Assembly: GCA_964428795.1 (NCBI GenBank)
Contig: CAYRZL010000056.1
Span: 1-18,010 of the forward strand
Source: CAYRZL01 sp964428795
GTDB lineage: Bacteria; Bacillota; Clostridia; Lachnospirales; Lachnospiraceae
Length of the DNA: 18,010 nt
Direction of reading: 5' to 3'
The stretch's first letter is position 1. Every line of letters begins with the position of its first letter. The position numbers and the translations under genes were made by a program. A model generated the notes under the pieces. That model made no database searches. It was not told where the DNA came from and saw only the letters and a program-made list of their open reading frames with translations. Positions 6,064-12,363 of the stretch are shown one piece after another.

Positions 6064-7323
6064 TTAAATGGAAGTTTTTACCTGTTTCAAGGATACCTTG
6101 CAGGTGTGATTGATCGGTTTCCATTCTACCTTGCGTTTTAATGCCGCAAACGCAATCGGAATATAGGTAAGCATATAAATTGGAAATGTGAACATGTATC
6201 CGACTTTTTGATACCAGGTCATATGTATATGCTTCCATTCGGTGATCATTGTGTATGCTCCAATGGCAAACATTCCAAGAGAAGTCTGCACGATCAGCCT
6301 GCCCACAGAAAAGAGCACAAAGGAAATATCCTCAGCCATAACCAGACCGGTGACGGTTATGGTGACACTGGCTACTGTTGCAATGGAGGTCATGATGAAT
6401 GCCGGAAGATTTGCCATCAGCATATCAAAGCAGGAGAAACCATCTTTCTTTCCGAGTTTTTTGAACAATGGTTTTCCATATTTCTGGTAAACCTGAAAAT
6501 ATCCTTTGATCCAGCGCAGCCGCTGATGCCAGGAATCCCTGAAGCGGGTAGGCTGTTCATCATAGAATATGGCAGATTCGGAATAACCGATCCTGATACC
6601 ATTGGAGATACAATAAGCGGTAAATTCAATGTCCTCTGTCAGTAAAAAGAAGTTCCATCCGCCTGTCTGTTCCAGAATCTTTTCGGAAATCATGTATCCG
6701 GTACCGGAAACCATACAACTGTTTCCGACTAACTGCCTTCCCTTGTTTAGAAACTGTGCTTCATGTAAAAACCAGAGGGCATAGCCGGAAGAAATCCAGT
6801 TGTCGCCAAAATTTTTGGAATTGCGGTAGCTTGTGACAACCTGGTATCCGTCACTGAATGTGCGGTTCATTTCCGTGATATAGTTCTCCTCCAGCAGATT
6901 GTCGGCATCAAAGATGAAAAATCCATCATACTGTTTCGGATTGCCATTCCGGGATATTTCATTCAACAGATATTGTAAGGCATATCCTTTACCTACATGG
7001 ATCCGGTTAAAACGCTCGCACACATAAGCGCCTGTTTCATAGGCAACCTTTGCGGTGTTATCGGTACAATTATCTGCAACCACATACACATCGATCAGCT
7101 CCTGTGGGTAATCCTGTTTATGTATGCTGTCGATCAACTGCCCGATCACTGCCTCTTCATTCCGGGCAGCAATGAGAACAGCATACCGATGCATTTTGAC
7201 TGGTTTATGTGCTTTTGATTTTTTTATGTACAATGCAATCAGATAAATAAACTGATAAGAAAAACAGGCGACGAACATAATAAGAATGCTCCAGTTTACC
7301 ACCTTTGTAATTGTTGTGATCAT
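6064..7323 (-). CDS. Membrane glycosyltransferase, family 2 (BcsA/PgaC-like)
   Basis: Predicted processive-type glycosyltransferase that uses a nucleotide sugar at the cytoplasmic face of the membrane. The 419-aa product has an N-terminal membrane segment (about 10-32), a GT2 catalytic domain (about 45-275) and two or three membrane segments near residues 305-395. The catalytic signature is complete: AARNEE (52-57), FDADN (138-142) for metal and sugar-nucleotide binding, TED (229-231) with the catalytic base, and QRLRW (267-271). This set is shared by cellulose, hyaluronan and poly-N-acetylglucosamine synthases. There is no PilZ domain and no neighbouring export or deacetylase gene, so the polymer is unknown. 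CCCCTCCC (7329-7336) on the plus strand gives a strong ribosome binding site. The gene ends with IKTSI-type tail close to the MATE promoter and appears to be its own unit. Confidence 0.88.
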   Translation of the reverse strand: MITTITKVVNWSILIMFVACFSYQFIYLIALYIKKSKAHKPVKMHRYAVLIAARNEEAVIGQLIDSIHKQDYPQELIDVYVVADNCTDNTAKVAYETGAYVCERFNRIHVGKGYALQYLLNEISRNGNPKQYDGFFIFDADNLLEENYITEMNRTFSDGYQVVTSYRNSKNFGDNWISSGYALWFLHEAQFLNKGRQLVGNSCMVSGTGYMISEKILEQTGGWNFFLLTEDIEFTAYCISNGIRIGYSESAIFYDEQPTRFRDSWHQRLRWIKGYFQVYQKYGKPLFKKLGKKDGFSCFDMLMANLPAFIMTSIATVASVTITVTGLVMAEDISFVLFSVGRLIVQTSLGMFAIGAYTMITEWKHIHMTWYQKVGYMFTFPIYMLTYIPIAFAALKRKVEWKPINHTCKVSLKQVKTSI

Positions 7324-7356
7324 GAAAACCCCTCCCTTATAATTCCGGTCAATAAT

Positions 7357-7372
7357 TTATGATATATCATAA
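7357..7372. promoter_or_regulatory. Perfect 16-bp palindrome upstream of the glycosyltransferase gene
   Basis: TTATGATATATCATAA is its own reverse complement. It lies 34 bp upstream of the glycosyltransferase start, where a repressor could block the transcript. The very high AT content means chance cannot be excluded. Confidence 0.4.
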
Positions 7373-7402
7373 CAGGAGTTTTTTGCGATTTATGAATGGA
7401 CA

Positions 7403-7419
7403 TCTTAAGGAAGTCTTAA
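7403..7419 (-). promoter_or_regulatory. Candidate OmpR-family response regulator site
   Basis: On the minus strand TTAAGA occurs at 7419-7414 and again at 7408-7403, an exact 11-bp period (TTAAGA, five bases, TTAAGA). Tandem half-sites one helical turn apart are the known binding pattern of OmpR/PhoB-family regulators. It lies about 80 bp upstream of the glycosyltransferase start, between it and the divergent uridine phosphorylase promoter. Confidence 0.4.
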
Positions 7420-7465
7420 CAGCAAATGAATAATTTTGAAATTTTCTGCGAATTCATTTTGTGCT

Positions 7466-7493
7466 TTGATTTTCATATGCTTTGAGCTATAAT
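7466..7493 (+). promoter_or_regulatory. Promoter of the uridine phosphorylase gene
   Basis: TTGATT (7466-7471) and TATAAT (7488-7493) are 16 bp apart. The start point near 7500 leaves a leader of about 40 nt with AAAGGA before the ATG at 7541. Confidence 0.6.
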
Positions 7494-7540
7494 ATCTCAT
7501 ACAAATAGATTCACAGGAATAGTTTTGAAAGGAAATCGCC

Positions 7541-8317
7541 ATGAAATATTCAGAGAACGGAGTACAATATCATCTTGGAATCAAAGCGGGAGATGTGGGA
7601 AAATATGTGATCTTACCGGGTGATCCGAAGCGGTGTGCGAAGATTGCAGCCTATTTTGATGATGCAAGGCTGATCGCAGACAGCCGGGAGTTTGTCACAT
7701 ACACAGGATATCTGGAGGGAGAAAAAGTCAGCGTCACTTCCACCGGAATCGGCGGTGCATCCGCCTCTATTGCCATGGAAGAGCTGGTACGCTGCGGTGC
7801 AGATACCTTCCTGCGTGTAGGTACCTGCGGCGGCATCCAGAAAGAGGTAAAAAGCGGGGATCTGGTGATCGCCACCGGAGCGGTGCGTATGGAGGGAACA
7901 AGCAGAGAATATGCTCCCATCGAATATCCGGCAGTGACGGATTATTCCATCGTCCGCGCGTTGGATGAAGCTGCAAAGAGAAACAAAGCGTCTTATCATA
8001 TCGGAGTGGTACAGTGCAAGGATTCCTTTTATGGGCAGCATGAGCCTGAGGTGATGCCGGTTGGTTATGAACTGACCGCAAAATGGGAGGCATGGAAGCG
8101 TCTTGGATGTCTGGCTTCTGAGATGGAATCTGCGGCGTTGTTTATCGTGGCATCCCATCTTCATGTGCGTGTGGGAAGTGTGTTTCTTGTTGTGGCAAAT
8201 CAGGAGAGGGAAAAGCTGCACCTGGAAAATCCGGTTGTCCACGATACCGAAGCGGCAATTGTCATAGCGGTGGAGGCAATTCGCAGCATGATAAGAAAAG
8301 AGAGGTGTTCTGAATAG
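7541..8317 (+). CDS. udp: Uridine phosphorylase (nucleoside phosphorylase)
   Basis: Cytosolic enzyme that cleaves uridine with phosphate to uracil and ribose-1-phosphate, in pyrimidine salvage. The 258-aa product matches the length and layout of the hexameric PNP/UDP phosphorylase family. Visible motifs are GDPKR (27-31) and RVGTCGG (92-98) of the phosphate site, the SFYGQHEPEVMP stretch (162-173) typical of Firmicute uridine phosphorylases, and EMES (194-197), which holds the ribose. AAAGGA (7528-7533) precedes the ATG by 7 bp. It stands as a single gene with its own promoter. Other nucleosides (deoxyuridine, thymidine) may be used. Confidence 0.9.
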   Translation: MKYSENGVQYHLGIKAGDVGKYVILPGDPKRCAKIAAYFDDARLIADSREFVTYTGYLEGEKVSVTSTGIGGASASIAMEELVRCGADTFLRVGTCGGIQKEVKSGDLVIATGAVRMEGTSREYAPIEYPAVTDYSIVRALDEAAKRNKASYHIGVVQCKDSFYGQHEPEVMPVGYELTAKWEAWKRLGCLASEMESAALFIVASHLHVRVGSVFLVVANQEREKLHLENPVVHDTEAAIVIAVEAIRSMIRKERCSE

Positions 8318-8335
8318 TTACAGAACAGATCTCTT
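8298..8335. terminator. Hairpin at the end of the uridine phosphorylase gene
   Basis: AAGAGA (8298-8303) pairs with TCTCTT (8330-8335), and GTTCTG (8307-8312) with CAGAAC (8321-8326), separated by a small internal loop. It overlaps the udp stop and reaches the stop of the convergent LysR remnant. There is no T-run on the plus strand, so termination is uncertain. Confidence 0.4.
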
Positions 8336-8621
8336 ACGCCTCGAAAAATACCTGGGCAAACATTTCCAGATTCGGGTATCGCCATGCCACCACAAGGTCA
8401 GATTTTTCAAGACCTTCTGTCGGGGCAAAAGGAAATTTTTTCAAATTAGCGCCCTTATCCCGGAAAAAGATGTCGTATCCGATCATAATACCTTTGCCGG
8501 ACATGAGGGCAAATTCCAACTGATTTACATTGGAGAAATATTCGATTTTTTCCGGATAAAAACCGTGGAGCCGGCAGTCAGTAAGAACCTTGTTGGTGGC
8601 GTCGTAGGAGCAATCCTCGGA
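8334..8621 (-). pseudogene. C-terminal remnant of a LysR-type regulator
   Basis: On the minus strand the last 95 codons before TAA (8334-8336) read like the end of a LysR-family effector-binding domain: an E-x-C-x-Y-D opening, a 'GFYPEKIEYFSN' link, a 'LEFALMSGKGIMIGY' segment and a final 'SDLVVAWRYPN' strand followed by a helix. The frame stays open further, but upstream of about 8622 it is antisense to the zinc-ribbon coding sequence of the next feature and no longer resembles LysR. The helix-turn-helix domain and about two thirds of the gene are absent. It is therefore a truncated, probably dead regulator. The family call is by pattern recognition, not by search. Confidence 0.6.
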
Positions 8622-8936
8622 AAACAGAAAAAAGGGGAGCAGGGCGTATGTCCCCACTGTCATTCCAGAAGCTTCTATTTTAATCCGGACAGAACAGTTA
8701 CTTGCGGAACCTGCGGTATTGATGGTAAAATAAAAATAGACGGGGATGATTATAAATTTGAGTTTGATAAATCCCAGATCGCACATGCCCATGATACCGT
8801 GAGCGGCCAGTTCATTCATGCGGAGGATATTCAGAAAAATGAGGCGACCGCGGGGGCTGCGGCAAGAAGTGAGGAATACAGGGCTAAGGTGCAGAGATAT
8901 AAAGATGCTGTCTCGGCAATAAAGCCTGAAAAATAA
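8622..8936 (+). pseudogene. C-terminal remnant of a flavodoxin-family/FMN reductase-like protein
   Basis: The frame ending at TAA 8936 encodes a zinc-ribbon tail, CPHC (from 8649) and CGTC about 15 residues later, then a hydrophilic end with EYRAKVQRYKD. Such tails close NADPH-dependent FMN reductase/iron-sulfur flavoprotein-like proteins, whose N-terminal flavodoxin domain (about 150 residues) is missing here. The frame is open back to a GTG at 8565, but that part is antisense to the LysR remnant and has no ribosome binding site, so a functional 123-aa protein is unlikely. The next gene begins 21 bp after the stop, so this was probably its operon partner. Confidence 0.55.
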
Positions 8937-8957
8937 AATTTTAAGGAGAAGATCACT

Positions 8958-9776
8958 ATGGAAAAAACAATGAGAAGTCTTATTTATGTGGATGTGGCAA
9001 AGGAGCAGTACCGTGTAAAATTGAATCACTGGCTTTATTCTACACATGTACAGGAGAGTATCTCCCAGTTCCGCCCATATGTATCCCAGTATGCATTTTA
9101 CAATGCACTGCCCACACCGCCGGGAGGAGAGCGGTTCGGCACCGTAAAAATGCAGTTGACAGAGCATTATTGGCAGACCAATCCGATGGATGCTTCGATG
9201 GCGGTAAAAGTGTTTACGGAGACGTTTCCCACGGATGTATTGATCTGGCAGGGAAATTTGCCGGAATCAGCGGCCGCCATGAATTTTGAGGGGGACGATG
9301 CGAGAGCTACCAAGGTGGAAAACTGTAATCCCTTCATCTTTGCATTTATGCCTCTTTGCTGGGAGCAGGATCTGAAAGGAGCGGGGCGTACACCTACAGA
9401 TTCTCCAAACTACCGCTGGAATTTTACCATTCATTATCCGGATGGCGTGTCTATGGAGGAAGGGGATCAGTGGTTCTTTGAAGCGTTTGTTCCAGCATTC
9501 CAGGAGATGCCTGAGGTGACCCGCATGGTGACCAGCAGGGTCATCAAAGAGATCAATGGCTGCCCGATGGACCGCGTAGTTGAAATCTGGTTTGAAGGTC
9601 CCGATCAGTGGTGCAGCGCTATGGAGAAAGCAAAGGAAATTTCAAAGCCTGCATGGGCGCAGACAGAAGATTTTCCATATCTGACCGCATATCAGAATAT
9701 AATGGGAGTCTTTGTGACAGATTACATTTCCAGTGATAATCTGAACAGTTTCCGCGGCTATATTACCATGCGTTAA
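8958..9776 (+). CDS. Two-domain protein of unknown function, EthD-like halves
   Basis: The 272-aa product is not one I can name. It appears to be an internal duplication of a ferredoxin-like alpha/beta unit: residues 5-100 (LIYVDV strand, HWLYSTHVQESI helix, VSQYAFYNAL strand) and about 150-250 (WNFTIHYPDG strand, QWFFEAFVPAFQ helix, VTRMVTSRVI strand). This layout resembles EthD/dimeric alpha-beta barrel proteins, which bind small organic ligands, but no catalytic residue is certain. There is no signal peptide or membrane segment; Trp, Tyr and Phe are abundant. AGGAGA precedes the ATG at 8958. It follows the flavodoxin-like remnant and may have acted with that flavoprotein. No promoter is evident after the apparent deletion. 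Confidence 0.8.
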   Translation: MEKTMRSLIYVDVAKEQYRVKLNHWLYSTHVQESISQFRPYVSQYAFYNALPTPPGGERFGTVKMQLTEHYWQTNPMDASMAVKVFTETFPTDVLIWQGNLPESAAAMNFEGDDARATKVENCNPFIFAFMPLCWEQDLKGAGRTPTDSPNYRWNFTIHYPDGVSMEEGDQWFFEAFVPAFQEMPEVTRMVTSRVIKEINGCPMDRVVEIWFEGPDQWCSAMEKAKEISKPAWAQTEDFPYLTAYQNIMGVFVTDYISSDNLNSFRGYITMR

Positions 9777-9795
9777 GGTGCTTTTTGATGCACTA

Positions 9796-9839
9796 TTTGC
9801 ATGATACACAGCTTGCCAGAAAGTGTTTTTGCGTGATAC
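9796..9839 (+). repeat. Direct repeat TTTGCRTGATAC upstream of the first butyrate kinase
   Basis: TTTGCATGATAC (9796-9807) and TTTGCGTGATAC (9828-9839) differ at one base and are 32 bp apart, about three helical turns. They lie 145 bp or more before the kinase start. No convincing promoter could be placed relative to them. Confidence 0.35.
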
Positions 9840-9849
9840 CATGTCAATG

Positions 9850-9879
9850 AAATGATCAGGTCATCCTTCCTGATGATTT
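9850..9879 (+). terminator. Possible terminator hairpin after the 272-aa gene
   Basis: AAATGATCAGG (9850-9860) pairs with CCTGATGATTT (9869-9879) except for one G-G mismatch, with an 8-nt loop. A broken T-rich stretch (CTTTAGGGCTTTTGTT) follows, so termination is plausible but weak. Confidence 0.4.
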
Positions 9880-9906
9880 CTTTAGGGCTTTTGTTAGGTT
9901 TTTCAT

Positions 9907-9945
9907 TCCGTTTTGCTCCGAAGAAGGGGTTCGGGGCAGAACGGA
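9907..9945 (+). ncRNA. Leader hairpin before the first butyrate kinase
   Basis: A 14-bp stem (9907-9920 with 9932-9945) keeps pairing through two G-T pairs and has an 11-nt loop. It ends 38 bp before the kinase ATG and has no T-run, so it is a leader structure rather than a terminator. Function unknown. Confidence 0.45.
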
Positions 9946-9983
9946 GACCACAGGTATCGGCAGAAAAAAAGAGAGGGTTTCAT

Positions 9984-11054
9984 ATGGAAAAATTATTGAT
10001 TTTAAATCCGGGTTCCACCTCCACGAAAATTGCAGTTTACGAGGATGAGAGCCAGGTGTTTGTGGAGAGTATTTCGCATTCTGCGGAGACGATCGCAAAA
10101 TATGATCTGATTATCGATCAGTTTGAGTTTCGCAAGGACATGATCCTTGATGTATTGAAGGATAAAGGAATTGCGCTGGAGAGCCTTACGGGGATCGTGG
10201 CGCGGGGTGGTCTGCTGCCTCCGATGAAGGCAGGCGCATACCGGGTGAATGAGGACATGGTATGGCAGCTTCGCAATCAGCCTGTTATGGAGCATGCGTC
10301 CAATCTGGGTGCGGTGATCGCATATGAGATCGCAAAACCGCTTGGCATTCCGTCCTTCATTTATGATGGCGTGACGGTGGATGAGATGCTTCCGATCCTT
10401 CGTCTCACAGGATTAAAAGAGATTCAGAGAAAGGGTATCGGCCATAATCTGAATACCCGTGCGGCAGCGATGCGTTATGCAAAGGAGAACGGAAAATCCT
10501 ATGCGGACTGCAAGCTGGTAGTTGTGCATCTGGGCGGCGGTATATCCGTAACGCTTCAGACAGGCGGACGCATTGCAGACATTATCAATGATGAGGATGG
10601 TCCCTTTGCACCGGAGCGTGCAGGCGGATTACCGTCTCAGTCTCTTGTAAAATATATGGACAAGGCAGGTCTTACCGCAAAGGATATGCTGAAAAAGATG
10701 AAGAGCCAGGGCGGTCTCGTATCTTATCTCGGTGTCAACGACAGCCGCGAAGTGGAAAAGATGATAAAAGAGGGCAATGAAGAAGCGAAGCTTGTATATG
10801 AGGCGATGGCTTTGAATGTAGCCCGCAAGATCGGTGAGGAGGTAGTTACCGCAAAAGGTGACATTGAAGCGATTATTCTTACCGGAGGAATCGCTTATTC
10901 CGAATATTTTACCGGTATGATCAAAGAACAGGTAGAGTTTCTGGCGCCGGTGATCGTATATCCGGGTGAGAATGAGATGGAATCTCTGGCACTCGGCGGA
11001 TTGCGTGTGCTTCGTGGGGAAGAGCAGGCCCATGATTTCAAAAAAGTAATATAG
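9984..11054 (+). CDS. buk: Butyrate kinase (first copy)
   Basis: Cytosolic kinase of the acetokinase superfamily that converts butyryl-phosphate and ADP to butyrate and ATP, the last step of butyrate fermentation. The 356-aa product has the family length and motifs: NPGSTSTKIAVY (7-18) at the phosphate loop, ARGGLLPP, GHNLNTRAAA, VVHLGGGISV, GPFAPERAGGLP and ILTGGIAY. The ATG at 9984 is chosen because GAGAGGG (9971-9977) stands 6 bp before it and family homology starts there; an upstream in-frame ATG at 9852 falls in a hairpin and has no ribosome binding site. It is clearly paralogous to the kinase at 12364, at roughly 60 percent identity by eye. It could also act on isobutyrate or other branched acids. 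Confidence 0.92.
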   Translation: MEKLLILNPGSTSTKIAVYEDESQVFVESISHSAETIAKYDLIIDQFEFRKDMILDVLKDKGIALESLTGIVARGGLLPPMKAGAYRVNEDMVWQLRNQPVMEHASNLGAVIAYEIAKPLGIPSFIYDGVTVDEMLPILRLTGLKEIQRKGIGHNLNTRAAAMRYAKENGKSYADCKLVVVHLGGGISVTLQTGGRIADIINDEDGPFAPERAGGLPSQSLVKYMDKAGLTAKDMLKKMKSQGGLVSYLGVNDSREVEKMIKEGNEEAKLVYEAMALNVARKIGEEVVTAKGDIEAIILTGGIAYSEYFTGMIKEQVEFLAPVIVYPGENEMESLALGGLRVLRGEEQAHDFKKVI

Positions 11055-11096
11055 CCTTATTATATGTGTTTTATTTTCAATCTCCTTAATGTATTG

Positions 11097-11133
11097 TTTA
11101 AGCCCGTGAATCAAATTGATTTTCGGGCTTAAA
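11097..11133. terminator. Hairpin after the first butyrate kinase
   Basis: TTTAAGCCCG (11097-11106) pairs with CGGGCTTAAA (11124-11133), with an inner stem GAATCA/TGATTT. It is symmetric and stable, 42 bp after the stop. The T content on either side is modest, so it is a probable but not ideal terminator. Confidence 0.5.
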
Positions 11134-11163
11134 TTCTGTCTTAAATTTCTGTTGCCATGCATG

Positions 11164-11195
11164 CGAAAGAAAGCTCCCGGGAATGTTTCTTTTCG
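11164..11195 (+). repeat. Hairpin element, copy 1
   Basis: CGAAAGAAA (11164-11172) pairs with TTTCTTTTCG (11186-11195) with one bulged T. The left arm plus GCTCC is shared with the element at 12299, including the preceding GCATG. Confidence 0.5.
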
Positions 11196-11216
11196 ACTGA
11201 AATAAACATAATAATT

Positions 11217-11248
11217 ATATATTATGCAAAATATAAGATATATTATGC
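11217..11248 (+). promoter_or_regulatory. Tandem 11-bp direct repeat upstream of the ptb promoter
   Basis: ATATATTATGC occurs exactly at 11217-11227 and 11238-11248, a period of 21 bp or two helical turns. The second copy ends 10 bp before the -35 box. This is the geometry expected for a dimeric activator or repressor. The regulator is not known. Confidence 0.5.
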
Positions 11249-11258
11249 GTTTATTCTA

Positions 11259-11287
11259 TTGAAAGAAAATGAGATATGTGCTATACT
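11259..11287 (+). promoter_or_regulatory. Promoter of ptb-buk
   Basis: TTGAAA (11259-11264) and TATACT (11282-11287) are spaced by 17 bp. The expected start near 11294 gives a leader of about 80 nt. Confidence 0.7.
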
Positions 11288-11374
11288 GCCCATAACTTAG
11301 ACTGACTGTTTGGAATGAATGGCGGCGAGTCTTGAAAATACTAAAATACTACATGGAAAAAGGAGAAGGCAGGT

Positions 11375-12286
11375 ATGGTATTGACAAATTATGATGTATT
11401 GATTGAGAAAGTAAAAAGTTTTGCAGAGCCGATGAGAGTTGTTGTTGCGGCAGCAGGTGATGAGCACACACTGGAGGCTATCGCACATGCAATGGGCGAA
11501 GGAATCTTAAAGCCGGTTCTGGTTGGCGACGCTGCAGTGATCGGTGAGATACTTGGCAAACTGGATGTGGAGGTTCCCGCAGAAGATATCTATGATGTTC
11601 CGGATGTGGATGAGGCAGCAAAAAAAGCAGTTGCATTGATCCATGAGGGAAAAGGTGATTTCATTCTGAAGGGCAAAATGGATACTGCTCAGATCTTAAG
11701 ACCTGTAGTAAACAAAGAGACCGGACTTGGAACCGGACGTGTCATGTCCCATTTTGTATTAAACCAGATTCCTAATTACCATAAGCTGATCGTTACGACA
11801 GACGGTGGCATGATGACTTATCCTACATTGGAGCAGAAAAAGGACATTATCATCAATGCAGTTGAGACTCTGCACAAGCTTGGCTATGAGAATCCGAAGG
11901 TAGCATGTGTGGCAGCGGTTGAGAAGGTAAATCCAAAGATGCCTGAGACTGTTGAGGCAGACGCATTAAAACAGATGAATTTAAATGGTGAGATTACAGG
12001 ATGTACCATCGAGGGACCGATCTCTCTTGATATTGCTCTGAATAAAGAAATCGCCGATATCAAAGGCTTTGACAGTCCGGTTGCAGGTGATGCAGATATT
12101 ATTATGGTTCCGAATATTCAGGTTGGAAATATTCTCGGAAAATCCATAACTGTTATTGCAGGCGGTAAAATGGCAGGTTTTGTAGTTGGTACGAAAGTTC
12201 CCGTCGTATTCACTTCCAGGGGCTCTTCCGCAGAGGAGAAATTCCTGTCACTGGTTCTGGCAGCAGCAGTAAGCGCAGGAAATTAA
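11375..12286 (+). CDS. ptb: Phosphate butyryltransferase
   Basis: Cytosolic enzyme that exchanges CoA for phosphate on butyryl-CoA to give butyryl-phosphate, the substrate of butyrate kinase. The 303-aa product has the phosphate acetyl/butyryltransferase fold and the length of Clostridium Ptb. Family landmarks include AAAGDEHTLEAIAHA near the N-terminus, LKGKMDTAQILRPVVNKETG in the middle, SHFVLNQIP, and the C-terminal GTKVPVVFTSRGSSAEEK. AAGGAG (11360-11365) precedes the ATG at 11375. The gene is followed 77 bp later by a butyrate kinase, the classic ptb-buk pair, and preceded by a second kinase. Branched or other short acyl-CoAs may also be accepted. Confidence 0.93.
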   Translation: MVLTNYDVLIEKVKSFAEPMRVVVAAAGDEHTLEAIAHAMGEGILKPVLVGDAAVIGEILGKLDVEVPAEDIYDVPDVDEAAKKAVALIHEGKGDFILKGKMDTAQILRPVVNKETGLGTGRVMSHFVLNQIPNYHKLIVTTDGGMMTYPTLEQKKDIIINAVETLHKLGYENPKVACVAAVEKVNPKMPETVEADALKQMNLNGEITGCTIEGPISLDIALNKEIADIKGFDSPVAGDADIIMVPNIQVGNILGKSITVIAGGKMAGFVVGTKVPVVFTSRGSSAEEKFLSLVLAAAVSAGN

Positions 12287-12298
12287 GCTGCCGGCATG

Positions 12299-12329
12299 CG
12301 AAAGGAAGCTCCGGTAAAGGTTCCTTTCG
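12299..12329 (+). repeat. Hairpin element, copy 2, between ptb and buk
   Basis: CGAAAGGAA (12299-12307) pairs exactly with TTCCTTTCG (12321-12329). Compared with copy 1 at 11164, the A-to-G change in the left arm is matched by a T-to-C change in the right arm, so pairing is kept. There is no T-run, and it lies within the ptb-buk transcript; a role in processing or stability is possible. Confidence 0.5.
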
Positions 12330-12363
12330 GCATTCTGTCAGAAGGTAAAGGAGATTTTATATT

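Noticed and set aside
7613..8242. 209-codon open frame antisense to udp
   Set aside because: Low-complexity, His/Cys-rich shadow translation of a confidently assigned gene; no ribosome binding site or family resemblance.
8565..8936. Intact 123-aa zinc-ribbon gene
   Set aside because: The first 19 or so codons are antisense to the LysR remnant, GTG 8565 has no ribosome binding site, and the flavodoxin domain normally preceding this tail is missing.
8622..9167. Upstream continuation of the minus-strand frame of the LysR remnant
   Set aside because: It is antisense to the zinc-ribbon tail and to the start of the 272-aa gene, with no resemblance to a LysR helix-turn-helix domain.
9852..9983. 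N-terminal extension of the first butyrate kinase that looks like a signal peptide
   Set aside because: Butyrate kinases are cytosolic and begin at the MEKLLILNPGS position; the extension is crossed by two hairpins and has no ribosome binding site.
10629..11162. 177-codon open frame antisense to the end of the first butyrate kinase
   Set aside because: Mostly antisense to a conserved enzyme, crosses the terminator hairpin at 11097-11133, and shows no recognisable domain.
11055..11374. Hidden small gene in the 320-bp gap before ptb
   Set aside because: The gap is explained by a hairpin, the first copy of the hairpin element, the direct repeat, the promoter and the ptb leader; no frame with a ribosome binding site was seen.
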